Positions 16,428-25,027 of a stretch of 50,816 nt of DNA are shown here, piece after piece. The stretch is taken from assembly GCA_017445845.1 (NCBI GenBank), contig JAFSRY010000099.1, forward strand, positions 1 to 50,816. Direction: 5' to 3'. The notes under the pieces were generated by a model, which saw nothing but the letters and a program-made list of their open reading frames with translations, was not told the DNA's origin and searched no databases. The stretch's first letter is position 1. Each line of letters begins with the position of its first letter. Origin of the DNA: Prevotella sp. (GTDB lineage: Bacteria > Bacteroidota > Bacteroidia > Bacteroidales > Bacteroidaceae). A program made the translations under genes and the position numbers.

Positions 16428-17297
16428 ATGGCAAAAAAAGATCCAACAGACTTGTCAGTAGAAGAGAAACTGAAAGCCCTTTATCAATTGCAGACTACAC
16501 TGTCGTCCATCGACGAGAAACGTGCCCTTCGTGGTGAGTTGCCTCTTGAGGTTCAGGACCTCGAGGATGAGATTGCCGGCTTGACCACTCGTGTTGAGAA
16601 GATTGAAAGTGAAATCGCCGACTTCCAGGCCGCCGTCACCATGAAGAAAGGTGAGATTGCAACAGCCCAGGCCAGCGTCAAGCGCTATCAGCAGCAACTC
16701 GACGAAGTGAAAAACAACCGTGAGTACGACACTCTGACCAAAGAGATTGAGTATCAGAGCCTTGAAATTGAACTTTGCAACAAGAAGATACGCGAGGCAC
16801 AAGTGAGAATGGAAGAGCGTACGCATGACATTGAACAGGCTCGCGCCCTCATTGCCGACCGCAATGCCGACCTCGACCAGAAGCGTAGCGAACTGGAAGA
16901 AATCATGCAGGAGACGCGTGATGAAGAAGAGCAACTGAAGGAAAAAGCAAAAGAACTCGAACTGAAGATAGAACCGCGTCTGCTCTCCAGCTTCAAGCGC
17001 ATCCGCAAGAATGCCCGCAACGGACTCGGCATCGTCTATGTGCAGCGCGATGCTTGTGGCGGTTGCTTCAACAAGATTCCACCACAGCGTCAACTCGACA
17101 TCAAGATGCACAAGAAAATCATCGTCTGTGAATACTGCGGACGTATCCTTGTCGATCCGGAACTGGCAGGCGTGAAAGCCGACGGATCAGCTACTGAGGA
17201 TAAGCCGAAGCGCAAGCGGGCCATCCGCAAGACCTCCACGAAGAAAGCTGCCGAGAAAGCCGCCGAAGAACCTGAAGTTCCAGAGGCAGAGGCATAA
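16428..17297 (+). CDS. Coiled-coil protein with C4 zinc ribbon (CdsZ/DUF164-like)
   Basis: This 289-residue protein carries a long antiparallel coiled coil over about residues 10-180, with many E, K, Q and L heptads. A zinc ribbon follows at about 205-245, DACGGCFNKIPP and VCEYCGRILVDPEL. The C-terminal tail is Lys/Ala-rich (RKRAIRKTSTKKAAEKAAEE), unlike the rest and probably disordered. The family is thought to bind nucleic acid or act in a scaffold role and is usually next to Nif3, as here. No enzymatic motif is seen. Confidence 0.85.
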   Translation: MAKKDPTDLSVEEKLKALYQLQTTLSSIDEKRALRGELPLEVQDLEDEIAGLTTRVEKIESEIADFQAAVTMKKGEIATAQASVKRYQQQLDEVKNNREYDTLTKEIEYQSLEIELCNKKIREAQVRMEERTHDIEQARALIADRNADLDQKRSELEEIMQETRDEEEQLKEKAKELELKIEPRLLSSFKRIRKNARNGLGIVYVQRDACGGCFNKIPPQRQLDIKMHKKIIVCEYCGRILVDPELAGVKADGSATEDKPKRKRAIRKTSTKKAAEKAAEEPEVPEAEA

Positions 17298-17324
17298 AGC
17301 TACATCACTAACGAGGTTGAAGCG

Positions 17325-18407
17325 ATGAAGAGACTCACCACCGTCCTCCTGACACTGTTGGGATTGCACTGCGGAACCGCGTGCAGTCAGCAGCAATTCG
17401 AGAATGCTGACGTGCAGGGCTTTTCCCTGCTCGTCAGTCAACCCGATGTCGTCGTTCTCGACGTGCGTACAGCCGAAGAGTATGCCGAAGGCCATCTTGC
17501 AGGCGCCGTCAATATTGACGTGAAAGGAACAGACTTCCTTTCGCAAGCACTTGGACAGCTCGATTCTACGAAGACCATTGCCGTATACTGTCGCAGCGGA
17601 CGCCGTTCGGCTGCTGCTGCAACGCTCCTCGCCAAGGAAGGTTTCAGACTTGTCAACCTCGTAGGCGGCATCATGGCTTGGCAAGCCGAAGGACAACCCG
17701 TCACCTGCGACACCCATGAGCGTGACGTGTTTCTGACAAAGAGCGGCAAGCATGTAGAGTTCTATGCACTCATGCACGCCAGCATCCGCATCGTCTACGA
17801 CGGAAAGGAAATCTATGTAGACCCGGTCAGCCAGCTTGGTGGGCGCATCGTTGACTATGCTTTGTTGCCCAAGGCAGACTATATCCTTGTCACCCATGAG
17901 CATGGAGACCACTTCAATCCGGAGACCATTCAGCGTCTTCAGAAAGAAGGAACTCGCCTCGTTACCAACCGCCGCTGCGCCGAACAACTCGGCATGGGCG
18001 ACGTGATGGGTAACGGCGACTGTCTCTCGCTGGCCGATGACATGACCCTCGAGGCTGTGCCAGCCTATAACATCACCGAAGGACATCTGCAGTTCCATCC
18101 GAAAGGTCGTGACAACGGTTTCGTGTTGACCCTCGACGGTCTGCGCATCTATATCGCCGGCGACACTGAGGATATTCCGGAAATGGAGCAACTGGCACCT
18201 GTCGCCGGGCAACAGGAACAGGTTGACATTGCCTTCCTGCCCTGCAACCAGCCCTACACGATGACTACCAGCCAGCTGGAACACGCAGCCAAGATGGTGC
18301 AACCGAAGGTGCTCTTCCCTTACCACTACGGACAGACCGATGTCAGCGTCCTGCCTTCACAACTGGAAGGCCAATCCATCGATGTCCGCATCCGCCACTA
18401 CGAATAA
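17325..18407 (+). CDS. Rhodanese / metallo-beta-lactamase fusion, probable lipoprotein
   Basis: This 360-residue protein has a hydrophobic leader ending GTAC-S (Cys20), which fits lipid anchoring. An N-terminal rhodanese domain (about 22-130) has VVLDVRTAEEYAEGHL and the active loop CRSGRRSA, with the persulfide-forming Cys. It is joined to a UlaG-like metallo-beta-lactamase fold (about 140-360) with THEHGDHF, IAGDTEDIPEME and a terminal FPYHYG. The combination suggests sulfur-linked or phosphodiester hydrolysis chemistry in the periplasm, but the substrate is unknown. It follows the zinc-ribbon gene by 27 bp. Confidence 0.88.
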   Translation: MKRLTTVLLTLLGLHCGTACSQQQFENADVQGFSLLVSQPDVVVLDVRTAEEYAEGHLAGAVNIDVKGTDFLSQALGQLDSTKTIAVYCRSGRRSAAAATLLAKEGFRLVNLVGGIMAWQAEGQPVTCDTHERDVFLTKSGKHVEFYALMHASIRIVYDGKEIYVDPVSQLGGRIVDYALLPKADYILVTHEHGDHFNPETIQRLQKEGTRLVTNRRCAEQLGMGDVMGNGDCLSLADDMTLEAVPAYNITEGHLQFHPKGRDNGFVLTLDGLRIYIAGDTEDIPEMEQLAPVAGQQEQVDIAFLPCNQPYTMTTSQLEHAAKMVQPKVLFPYHYGQTDVSVLPSQLEGQSIDVRIRHYE

Positions 18408-18408
18408 T

Positions 18409-18543
18409 TTACTTCTTTCTGTTGCGCCTTTTCGCTTTTATCTCATAGATGACACTAATAATAGAAACAAGCACACCTACACCGCCTACAAAGAGGCATA
18501 TTAAATCATAATTCTCTTTTGCCCATGACATTATAGCATCCAT
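18409..18543 (-). CDS. Small single-pass membrane protein, 44 residues
   Basis: The frame starts MDAIMSWAKENYDLICLFVG, continues through a hydrophobic stretch of small and branched residues to about residue 33, and ends in a basic tail (KAKRRNRKK), the expected topology for a one-helix membrane protein with a cytoplasmic C-terminus. AGAGGA stands 6-8 bp before the ATG, a good ribosome binding site. Base composition is clearly more AT-rich than the neighbours. It lies 69 bp downstream of the TerB-DnaJ gene and converges with the rhodanese fusion gene. Function is unknown. Confidence 0.6.
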   Translation of the reverse strand: MDAIMSWAKENYDLICLFVGGVGVLVSIISVIYEIKAKRRNRKK

Positions 18544-18612
18544 ATAAATTCCTCTATAAGTTTCCCTCGAACAGCCTCCAATCTATAGGTGACACTTTCT
18601 TTCCTTACTTTA

Positions 18613-19413
18613 TTATAGACCTCGGGCTTTGTAGATGCGTTCCTTCGCATCGTTGATTTCCTTGAATTTCTTTTCCGCAGCCTTACGGACGTCATCGCCG
18701 AGTGATGCTACACGGTCGGGATGGTGTTGAAGGGCTAACTTCCGGAAGGCCGCCTTCACTTCATCGTTGGTGGCATCGGGCGAGATGCCGAGTACCTTAT
18801 AGGCCGCCTCCAGGTCGTTGCCGCCATTGCGCAGGTTGAACATGCTGTCGATGTCGGCAGCGGAGAGGCCGAGGTGATAGGCTATTTCGCGCAGTGCCTG
18901 CATTTCTTCGTTGGCCACCGTGCCGTCGGCTTGTGCAATGAGCACGAGGTAGTTGACGAGCATGAGGCGCTGCGAATAGTCCATGTTGGCGGCAATCTGT
19001 TGGCACGACTGTCGGATGGTGTCGCGGAAGGCATTGGCTCCCATCTGTTTCTGTTGCTCGAAGATGCGCAAAAGTATTTGTTCGCCTTGGTTGACGGCCT
19101 GTTCACCGAAGTTCTGACGAAGAAACCGACGTACGACCTCCATCTCGGAGTGCATCACGCGTCCGTCGGCACGGATGATATAGGCAGAGAGAACGAGCAG
19201 GGAGAAGAGGAAAGAGTTGCGTTGCCCTTCATAGGCACGTCGTGACGCAAATCCGTCGGCAGTTTCATTGTACTCGTTGTTGTTGTAGTCTAAAGGAGTG
19301 CCGTCGCCGACACTGGCATCAAAAAGCCATCCAAGAACGAAACCTGCGATTGCTCCCAGTGGGCCTCCGTTGATAAAGCCGAGGAAGCCTCCTATCCATT
19401 TTCCTGCTGCCAT
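18613..19413 (-). CDS. TerB-like / DnaJ-domain protein (DjlA-like)
   Basis: This 266-residue protein has a glycine-rich hydrophobic N-terminus ([20 protein letters not shown]), a probable membrane anchor. A helical TerB-like domain follows at about 65-185 ([34 protein letters not shown]). The C-terminal J domain is at about 200-266, with the HPD motif in [12 protein letters not shown]. It resembles DjlA, a membrane-anchored DnaK co-chaperone. The start MAAGKWIGG is preferred over an ATG 21 codons upstream that lies in the inverted repeat. Confidence 0.9.
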   Translation of the reverse strand: MAAGKWIGGFLGFINGGPLGAIAGFVLGWLFDASVGDGTPLDYNNNEYNETADGFASRRAYEGQRNSFLFSLLVLSAYIIRADGRVMHSEMEVVRRFLRQNFGEQAVNQGEQILLRIFEQQKQMGANAFRDTIRQSCQQIAANMDYSQRLMLVNYLVLIAQADGTVANEEMQALREIAYHLGLSAADIDSMFNLRNGGNDLEAAYKVLGISPDATNDEVKAAFRKLALQHHPDRVASLGDDVRKAAEKKFKEINDAKERIYKARGL

Positions 19414-19424
19414 TTTTTTAATTT

Positions 19425-19498
19425 GAATGAGAAATGAGAAATGAGGAATGAGCCTGCCGGAATAGGCACCATTCATTCCTCATTTCCCATTTTCTCAT
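19425..19498. repeat. Inverted repeat of the GAAATGAGGAATGA family (copy 2)
   Basis: GAAATGAGGAATG (19438-19450) pairs with CATTCCTCATTTC (19474-19486), again inside AATGAGAA-type steps. It occupies the gap between the glutaminase-like gene and the TerB-DnaJ gene. The arms match copy 1 at 14459-14531 and the loop does not. Confidence 0.85.
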
Positions 19499-19499
19499 T

Positions 19500-22217
19500 T
19501 TATTTCTTGATTACTTTTTTGACTTCTCCGTTGGAGAACCTGACGATGTTGAGGCCAGCCTGCGGTTCACTGATGCGCTGCCCGCCCATGTTGTAGCGGG
19601 CAGCCTCGGTAGCCTCTAAGGTATGGTCCTTGACTTCTTTCACATCGCTCAGCGGAACGTTGGGGTCGAAGTTCTCGACAAGGACCTTCATCCAGTGTCC
19701 GCCGACGACAGAACGGGCGCGGAAGCCCTGCATACGTCCATTCGTAGTCCAATACCAGTCGCTGATGGGTACGCGCGAAGTCGTTTCGTTGGCATACTTC
19801 CAGACACGGTCGGCAAAGGCATTGAAGACGCTGTTGTTCGGCGACATGGCAGCTGTCCACATCACCCAGTCACTCTTCGTATAGTCGGAACGGCTGTCGA
19901 GGGGCAGGCCGTAAGTCTTCTGGTGGGTGCGATAGTAGGAAATCTCAGTCATCATGACGTCACTGAGCCAGTTGAGTTGCCACAGTTTATCCCATACAAG
20001 GTTATATTTCTGGCTCCAGCTGTCATTGCGGTCGTCAAGGGTCAGCTTGTAGTGGCGTTGGTCGGAGGCGATGGCGTCTTCTTTCCACTGCTGCGACATG
20101 GCGTAAGCCTTCTGATAGTATTTCTCGTAGTTCTCCGTGTCGCCTTTCATTCGGCACATCAGGGCATAGCCGGCCACACCATAGATGGCCTTGAGCGACA
20201 GGTTTGCATTGTGTGCCAGATGGCCTGCGAAGTCATCCGTGCACAGCTGGTTGGCCGGGTCCTGACCGTTTTCGGCAAGATAGTCGGCCCATGTGGTCAG
20301 TGTTTTCCAGAAGCGGTCGGCATAGTTGGTGTTGCCGTCGCGCATGGAGATGGTGGCGGCCAGTGTCAGCATGTTGCCCGACTCTTCGAGCGGCATGTTT
20401 CCTCCGAAACCTCCGTTGTCTTCAGGGAAGCAGGGTGCGTAGTGCTGCCATTCGGCAATGGGGTAGTGGCCCAGGTCGTGCACACAGAAATTGAATCCCC
20501 AACGGTCGCTCTCGCAGAATTTGAAGATGGAGGTCATCATGGCCTTCTGCAGTTCGGGATTATACATCAGGAAGAGGGGTGATTCAGGATATGTCAGGTC
20601 GACGGTGTTGATAAAACCACCCGAGTCGTTCTCGCGAGAGAAGAAGATGAGGTCGCCGTCCTTATCCTGGAAGAGCTTATGGGCAGCTATGCAGTGGCGG
20701 TAAGAAGCCGTGACGAGTTCGGCATACTTGGTGGAGTTTGCGGCTTGAAAGGCATCATCAAAGATGCGCTTGTCCCACTGGCGGCAGCGTTGCATGATGT
20801 CGTTGTAGTTCTCTGCCATCTCCTTGAAGGCCGTGAAGATGGTCTTTCCATTACGGGCCCAGTAGCCTTTATATTTCCTGCCAAAGAACTGAATGTCGTT
20901 CACTTCATCGTAACCGACCATTGTGAAGTTGGCAGTCTCGGTGACTTTGCCTAAGTCGTTGATGAAGACGAGGGTGGGGTATTGCGAGATGTCGTTGGCT
21001 CGTGTAACACCATTGCTGGTGACACTGCCCTTGTCGGCAAATTCCTGCTCGACACCGTTGGTGTTGCAAAGAAATACTTTACCATTGATGCCTGGCACAT
21101 AGAGATAACCCCAGTCGATGGGATCCCAGCTGCCCGTTTCATGGAACGACTGTGAGATAGAGCCCGTGTAGACGGTTGACACTTCTTCTCTGTTTCGGCT
21201 ACGCGACTGAACGGCCTGGGAGCCACGCTGAACGGTAATCAGCGGTGAATAGCCGAAGTAAATCTGGACGTCGTGCTCCTGTGCATCGGTCGAGCGTACC
21301 TGATAGCTGATATAGTTGACGGGTGTGGAGAGCAGGTCGAGGTCGTCGAGGAGCATCGGTGCCGTGAAGACAAGGTCGAGTTCGACAGGGCCGCAGACCA
21401 TGGTGTAGTAGGTGTTGGTGGCCATGACACTGATGCTTTTCTGTGTTGCTGTCTCGATGCCTTCGGCAGGAACGAGGATGTTCTCGTAGATGCCAAAGTC
21501 GATATAGGAACCTCCTGTCGTATTGTGGCAGTGGGCAGCCACGACGTTGTCGCCTTCGTGCAGGTATCCTTTCTCTTGGGCCGTGAGGTGGTGGGTTTCT
21601 CCCTGAATCCATGTCTCGCCGGTCTCGACGACCTTATGCCCGTTGATGTATAGTTGGAAAATGTCGTCGTGGGAGAACTGCACATAGAGGTCTTTTTCCA
21701 AGTCTTCGGCGGTGACGGTCATGTGGCGGCGTACATAGATGTCGGTGTTGTTGCCAGTCCAATTGGTGTGGACATTGGGGTACTCATTGCCATTGCCGAA
21801 GGCGCCTTGCTTCACTTCCCATGAGCTGTCATCGAAGTCTTCTTCAGTCCAATCGGTTCCCGACTGACGTTCGAAACTGACGGGAGCCGACCAGTTACCG
21901 CTGCTTGCCATGTTAAGCATCGGTGAACCGAGAATGTAGCGGCGCTGTGCACCCATGAAGCGGTAGGTCTTACCGTCGACGCGCAACAGACCGTCGATAG
22001 GCTTTTCGTGGTCACGGGAGTACCAATAGTTGACAGAACCGTCGGTCAGCTTGTCATAAGCCGACCAGATAGAGAAATAAGGGTCATTGACAATAATTGG
22101 AACAGCAGGTAATCGGAGTGAGTTTGTCCGATAGGGCTTGAAGAATTCTGCTTCTTGAGCTTCTGCTCCAATAATCGTTGTCAAAACGAGAAGAGCGGTA
22201 GTAAAAAGTCTTTTCAT
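19500..22217 (-). CDS. Secreted glutaminase A-like protein (DUF5127/DUF4965/DUF1793)
   Basis: This 905-residue protein has a signal peptide (residues 1-20, ending GAEAQ). The opening FKPYRTNSLRLPAVPIIVND and YFSIWSAYDKLTDGSVNYW is the DUF5127 start seen in fungal and Bacteroidetes GtaA-like proteins. A beta-galactosidase-type jelly roll is inserted at about 110-235 (WTEEDFDDSSWEVKQGAFG). The long central to C-terminal alpha/alpha region includes NMPLEESGNMLTLAATIS and HNANLSLKAIYGVAGYA. It ends in a sorting-like motif (YNMGGQRI...GLNIVRFSNGEVKKVIKK). Likely outer surface or secreted. Substrate is uncertain, amide or glycan. Its own promoter is at 22252-22259. Confidence 0.87.
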   Translation of the reverse strand: MKRLFTTALLVLTTIIGAEAQEAEFFKPYRTNSLRLPAVPIIVNDPYFSIWSAYDKLTDGSVNYWYSRDHEKPIDGLLRVDGKTYRFMGAQRRYILGSPMLNMASSGNWSAPVSFERQSGTDWTEEDFDDSSWEVKQGAFGNGNEYPNVHTNWTGNNTDIYVRRHMTVTAEDLEKDLYVQFSHDDIFQLYINGHKVVETGETWIQGETHHLTAQEKGYLHEGDNVVAAHCHNTTGGSYIDFGIYENILVPAEGIETATQKSISVMATNTYYTMVCGPVELDLVFTAPMLLDDLDLLSTPVNYISYQVRSTDAQEHDVQIYFGYSPLITVQRGSQAVQSRSRNREEVSTVYTGSISQSFHETGSWDPIDWGYLYVPGINGKVFLCNTNGVEQEFADKGSVTSNGVTRANDISQYPTLVFINDLGKVTETANFTMVGYDEVNDIQFFGRKYKGYWARNGKTIFTAFKEMAENYNDIMQRCRQWDKRIFDDAFQAANSTKYAELVTASYRHCIAAHKLFQDKDGDLIFFSRENDSGGFINTVDLTYPESPLFLMYNPELQKAMMTSIFKFCESDRWGFNFCVHDLGHYPIAEWQHYAPCFPEDNGGFGGNMPLEESGNMLTLAATISMRDGNTNYADRFWKTLTTWADYLAENGQDPANQLCTDDFAGHLAHNANLSLKAIYGVAGYALMCRMKGDTENYEKYYQKAYAMSQQWKEDAIASDQRHYKLTLDDRNDSWSQKYNLVWDKLWQLNWLSDVMMTEISYYRTHQKTYGLPLDSRSDYTKSDWVMWTAAMSPNNSVFNAFADRVWKYANETTSRVPISDWYWTTNGRMQGFRARSVVGGHWMKVLVENFDPNVPLSDVKEVKDHTLEATEAARYNMGGQRISEPQAGLNIVRFSNGEVKKVIKK

Positions 22218-22251
22218 ATTGTGCCTAATTTGATTATGATTTATTATCTTG

Positions 22252-22259
22252 CAAAATTA
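22252..22259 (-). promoter_or_regulatory. -7 box of the glutaminase-like gene
   Basis: TAATTTTG followed by CA on the minus strand, about 34 bp upstream of the ATG. Confidence 0.6.
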
Positions 22260-22376
22260 CGGTTTTTTCTTTGATAATCCGTTATCCTTTAGGATATTTT
22301 AATTTTTTTACAGCAAGTAACCATCATTGTACCCCGGACCTTAGCTTTGGCGACCCCGATTCTGCCCATCGGAAAA

Positions 22377-22404
22377 GCCGGCATTGTGTATCGACAATGC
22401 CGGC
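22377..22404. terminator. Perfect 11-bp hairpin
   Basis: GCCGGCATTGT (22377-22387), loop of 6, ACAATGCCGGC (22394-22404). There is no T run directly after it, so it may be a Rho-dependent or structural element rather than a classical terminator. It sits in the 459-bp gap 22218-22676, upstream of the 22-bp array. The rest of that gap (22260-22376, 22517-22676) shows no gene. Confidence 0.5.
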
Positions 22405-22428
22405 AATTATCATCGCAATCCTTAACAG

Positions 22429-22516
22429 TGCTTGTTAACACCCTTATCAGTGCTTGATAACAGGCACGCCAATGGTTGATAACACGATTATCTGTGCCTG
22501 TTAATACCCGTTACAA
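22429..22516. repeat. 22-bp tandem repeat, four copies (TGCTTGnTAACAC type)
   Basis: Units start at 22429, 22451, 22473 and 22495, sharing T-G-[CG]-[CT]-TG-n-TAA-[CT]-A and a TTATC-like end. The family is the same as at 9391-9456. It stands downstream of the nuclease gene and upstream of the glutaminase-like gene. Confidence 0.85.
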
Positions 22517-22676
22517 AATGATATACCACGATTGGAACAAAGATAAGTGTCACACGGTTTATAAGTCTTTGAATTGTAATTACTTATAAAAACATCCCGT
22601 CGAGGGCCGCACCCCGTCAGGCATTCTTCTCTGGCCTGTAGCATGCTTGATTGTCACTTCATCGGCCTATACCTCT

Positions 22677-23525
22677 TCACCATGCTTCAAGGTCGTAGAC
22701 GGCTTCCACCTTGTCCTCGGTCTTATCATCGAGGGCAGGGAAAAAGTCGATGCCCGTCATTTCCTCAATATCGTCGATGTTATAGACGTGGTCGGAAATC
22801 TTCATCTTCTTGCCAATGTTGTCGTAGACGAAGCCGATGGCCTTTGGTGAACCCTTGCGGCAGAGAATGACCTTGAAGAAGGCATCGGGCACCCACACCT
22901 TGTTGCGGCCGATGGTCTTCTGATAGTCTTTTCCGTTTCGGAAGATAGGGCCGCAGACAATGTCGATGGCTCCATATTTGCCTGCCCACTGGCGGCATTG
23001 CATCTCGAGGTCGTTCCATTCGTATTTGTTCAGTCCGTGGTTTTGCGGGCAGATGTTGGTCAAAAGGAACGATTCGTCCATGGCAGCCTTGTTCCACTTG
23101 TTGTCGGCGGCAGGACACATGTGTCCACGGTCATAGCCTCGGTTGTAATAGTCGTCGAGGGTGGCACGAGGAGCCGGTACGGAGGTGTCTTCCATGAAGG
23201 CACTCTCGTCTCGGTGGGCATTGCCGTGGGTGCGGTTCTTCGTCAGGTGCCATGCCACCCAGTTGGGTTGTTTCGTGGTGGCATTGTAAGAGGTCGTATA
23301 GCCCTGCCGGCGGATGATACGCTCGGGGCGGTCGGTCAGTGGGGCTGGCAGTTCATATTCTATGACGGTCTTCTGTTGGGTGGCTGCCTCTCGGGAGTAG
23401 AGGGTGGATGCCGGGGCCGGTTCCTGCTGCTGATGCTGGCCGGAGGGTGAACAGGCCATCATGAGGAGGAATGCCGGCAGACTATACCTCCATTGACATC
23501 TGGAGTTCTTCTTGAATAGCTTCAT
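22677..23525 (-). CDS. DNA/RNA non-specific endonuclease (NUC1 family), lipoprotein
   Basis: This 282-residue protein has a lipoprotein leader ending LMMAC (Cys25). The nuclease domain has the DRGH signature at 132-135 (YDRGHMCPAA), with the catalytic His, and the metal-binding Asn region FLLTNICPQNHGLNKYEWNDLE. The family cuts DNA and RNA without sequence preference in the periplasm or outside the cell, for nutrient use or defence against foreign DNA. The first 44 bp overlap the end of the upstream permease gene in another frame, so expression is probably coupled. Confidence 0.93.
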   Translation of the reverse strand: MKLFKKNSRCQWRYSLPAFLLMMACSPSGQHQQQEPAPASTLYSREAATQQKTVIEYELPAPLTDRPERIIRRQGYTTSYNATTKQPNWVAWHLTKNRTHGNAHRDESAFMEDTSVPAPRATLDDYYNRGYDRGHMCPAADNKWNKAAMDESFLLTNICPQNHGLNKYEWNDLEMQCRQWAGKYGAIDIVCGPIFRNGKDYQKTIGRNKVWVPDAFFKVILCRKGSPKAIGFVYDNIGKKMKISDHVYNIDDIEEMTGIDFFPALDDKTEDKVEAVYDLEAW

Positions 23526-24351
23526 GATTGTTCTCGTCAGTTGTTTGTATTTCTTCAGTTTCTTTTTCGTTTTCAGAGTTTTCCTCCTGAGTTGTCGGTT
23601 TCAATGCCTCGTAAGGATCGAAGGAATAGTGACGGGCAACGAAGACCATAATCAGCATGGCGGCAACACTGGAGAAAAGCATGGCGGCGGCAATGACTAT
23701 GTGCCAGGCAACGGCGGTCCAGATTGGACACCCCATGAGCAGAAGGCTCCAGAAGACAATGGGACTGGTGAAGACGAGAGTCATTGCGAGCTTGTGCAGC
23801 TGGGGGGCAAGTATTTTTTGAAAGGAACGTCGCAGGAAATATGTAGTTGCCTCACGGTGTGTGGCTCCGTTGCCCAGAAGATATTCGTAGAGTTGTCTTT
23901 GATGGCGCAGCCCCATATAGTAGGTGTGGAGGGCGGCACTGTCGGCTTCTATCATCGCTCCGATGAGGAGTCCTGACAACGGAATCATATATTGTCCGGC
24001 AAAGTCGCTGTGAATGCCGACAACCAACAGCCACATCCATAACAGCGTGAAGGTCAAGGCGCCCACGATGCCAGCCGCCATCGGGACATAGAAGAGGCGT
24101 TGGCTCACTCGGGCTTGACGCACCGTCAACCAGGCTCCCCCCAGTGCCATCAGCAAGACAAAGGGTAACGAAAAGAGCCAGTGCATCTCCGTCTGCACGC
24201 ACCAGATACAGATACCACCGATGCCGATGTATGCCAATGCTTTAGTGAGGGCTTCAGCCATCTGTCGCTCAAGACCTGTCTTGAGGGTGAGGCAAACGTA
24301 AGCGGGCAGGGCCAAAAGGGCTATTCCGAAAACAAAACCTAAGAGTGTCAT
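23482..24351 (-). CDS. UPF0014/FetB-like membrane permease
   Basis: This 289-residue protein has about seven membrane helices. The family signature is the central MIPLSGLLIGAMIEADSAAL followed by the coupling region LRHQRQLYEYLLGNGATHREA and RRSFQKILAPQLHKL. FetB-type permeases pair with a FetA ATPase and have been tied to iron export and oxidative stress. Here the ATPase gene is directly upstream. The last 45 residues form an acidic, Glu/Thr-rich tail not typical of the family. The substrate is not determinable. Confidence 0.82.
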   Translation of the reverse strand: MTLLGFVFGIALLALPAYVCLTLKTGLERQMAEALTKALAYIGIGGICIWCVQTEMHWLFSLPFVLLMALGGAWLTVRQARVSQRLFYVPMAAGIVGALTFTLLWMWLLVVGIHSDFAGQYMIPLSGLLIGAMIEADSAALHTYYMGLRHQRQLYEYLLGNGATHREATTYFLRRSFQKILAPQLHKLAMTLVFTSPIVFWSLLLMGCPIWTAVAWHIVIAAAMLFSSVAAMLIMVFVARHYSFDPYEALKPTTQEENSENEKETEEIQTTDENNHEAIQEELQMSMEV

Positions 24352-24402
24352 GCGTATTAAGATTTATTTTGTTATATGAAACATTCTCTGAAATGCTGAT
24401 GG

Positions 24403-24996
24403 TCATCGGTCATCGTCTGGCCTCTTTGTTACTATGACCACCCTTCCCTCGGCCGCCATCTGTTGGAGATAGTTTTCAACGAGAAGGCTATGCGTCGTAT
24501 CCTGACCGAGGAAGGGCATGTCGGCCAGGACGATGGCTCGGTCGAGCAGTGGGGTGACGGATAGAAGGATACGCCTGAGGGTTGGGGCCGGCAGCTGACT
24601 TGAGTCGGCATCCCACAAGGTGGAGTCGAGGTCAAGCTGTTGCCAACGTTTCCGGATGTCGGTTCGGTGAAAGTCCTTGTCGTCATTGATGTGAAGACCC
24701 CAAATCGTCTTCAGCAACTCGCCGACAGTCATCGGAACAGAGGGTGACAGCTGTGGGACATAAGCCATGCGCTCCCGGTAGAAACGGGCTGACAGCGGTG
24801 TGATGACTTCACCGTCGATGGAGATGTAGCCACGCTCATAGGGTGCCAATCCCATGATAGCTTTAAGGAGCCAGGTTTTTCCCGACTCCTTTTGACCCGT
24901 GAGGGTGCTCACGGCACCTTCACGGGCTATCAGCGATGTGGGCTGCAAGAGTCCTTCGCGCTGATGGTCAAGTATGATTTCTTTCAGTTCAAGCAT
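24403..24996 (-). CDS. ABC transporter ATP-binding protein, degenerate motifs (FetA-like)
   Basis: This 197-residue ATPase probably powers the UPF0014 permease next to it. Walker A is intact (GQKESGKT, about 34-41), and the Q-loop region AYVPQLSPSVPMTV is normal. However, the signature region reads DSSQLPAPTLRRILL in place of LSGGQ. Walker B reads RAIVLADMP without the catalytic Glu, and the switch His is replaced (VVIVTKRP). An upstream in-frame ATG at 25041 overlaps the preceding gene. MLELKEIIL is the usual type of ABC start. Confidence 0.83.
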   Translation of the reverse strand: MLELKEIILDHQREGLLQPTSLIAREGAVSTLTGQKESGKTWLLKAIMGLAPYERGYISIDGEVITPLSARFYRERMAYVPQLSPSVPMTVGELLKTIWGLHINDDKDFHRTDIRKRWQQLDLDSTLWDADSSQLPAPTLRRILLSVTPLLDRAIVLADMPFLGQDTTHSLLVENYLQQMAAEGRVVIVTKRPDDDR

Positions 24997-25027
24997 CAAT
25001 CTTGTTAGGAAGCTCTTTCTACGGAGC

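Noticed and set aside
17187-18326. 379-codon open frame opposite the rhodanese fusion
   Set aside because: Shadow frame with no motif; the plus-strand gene has both catalytic signatures.
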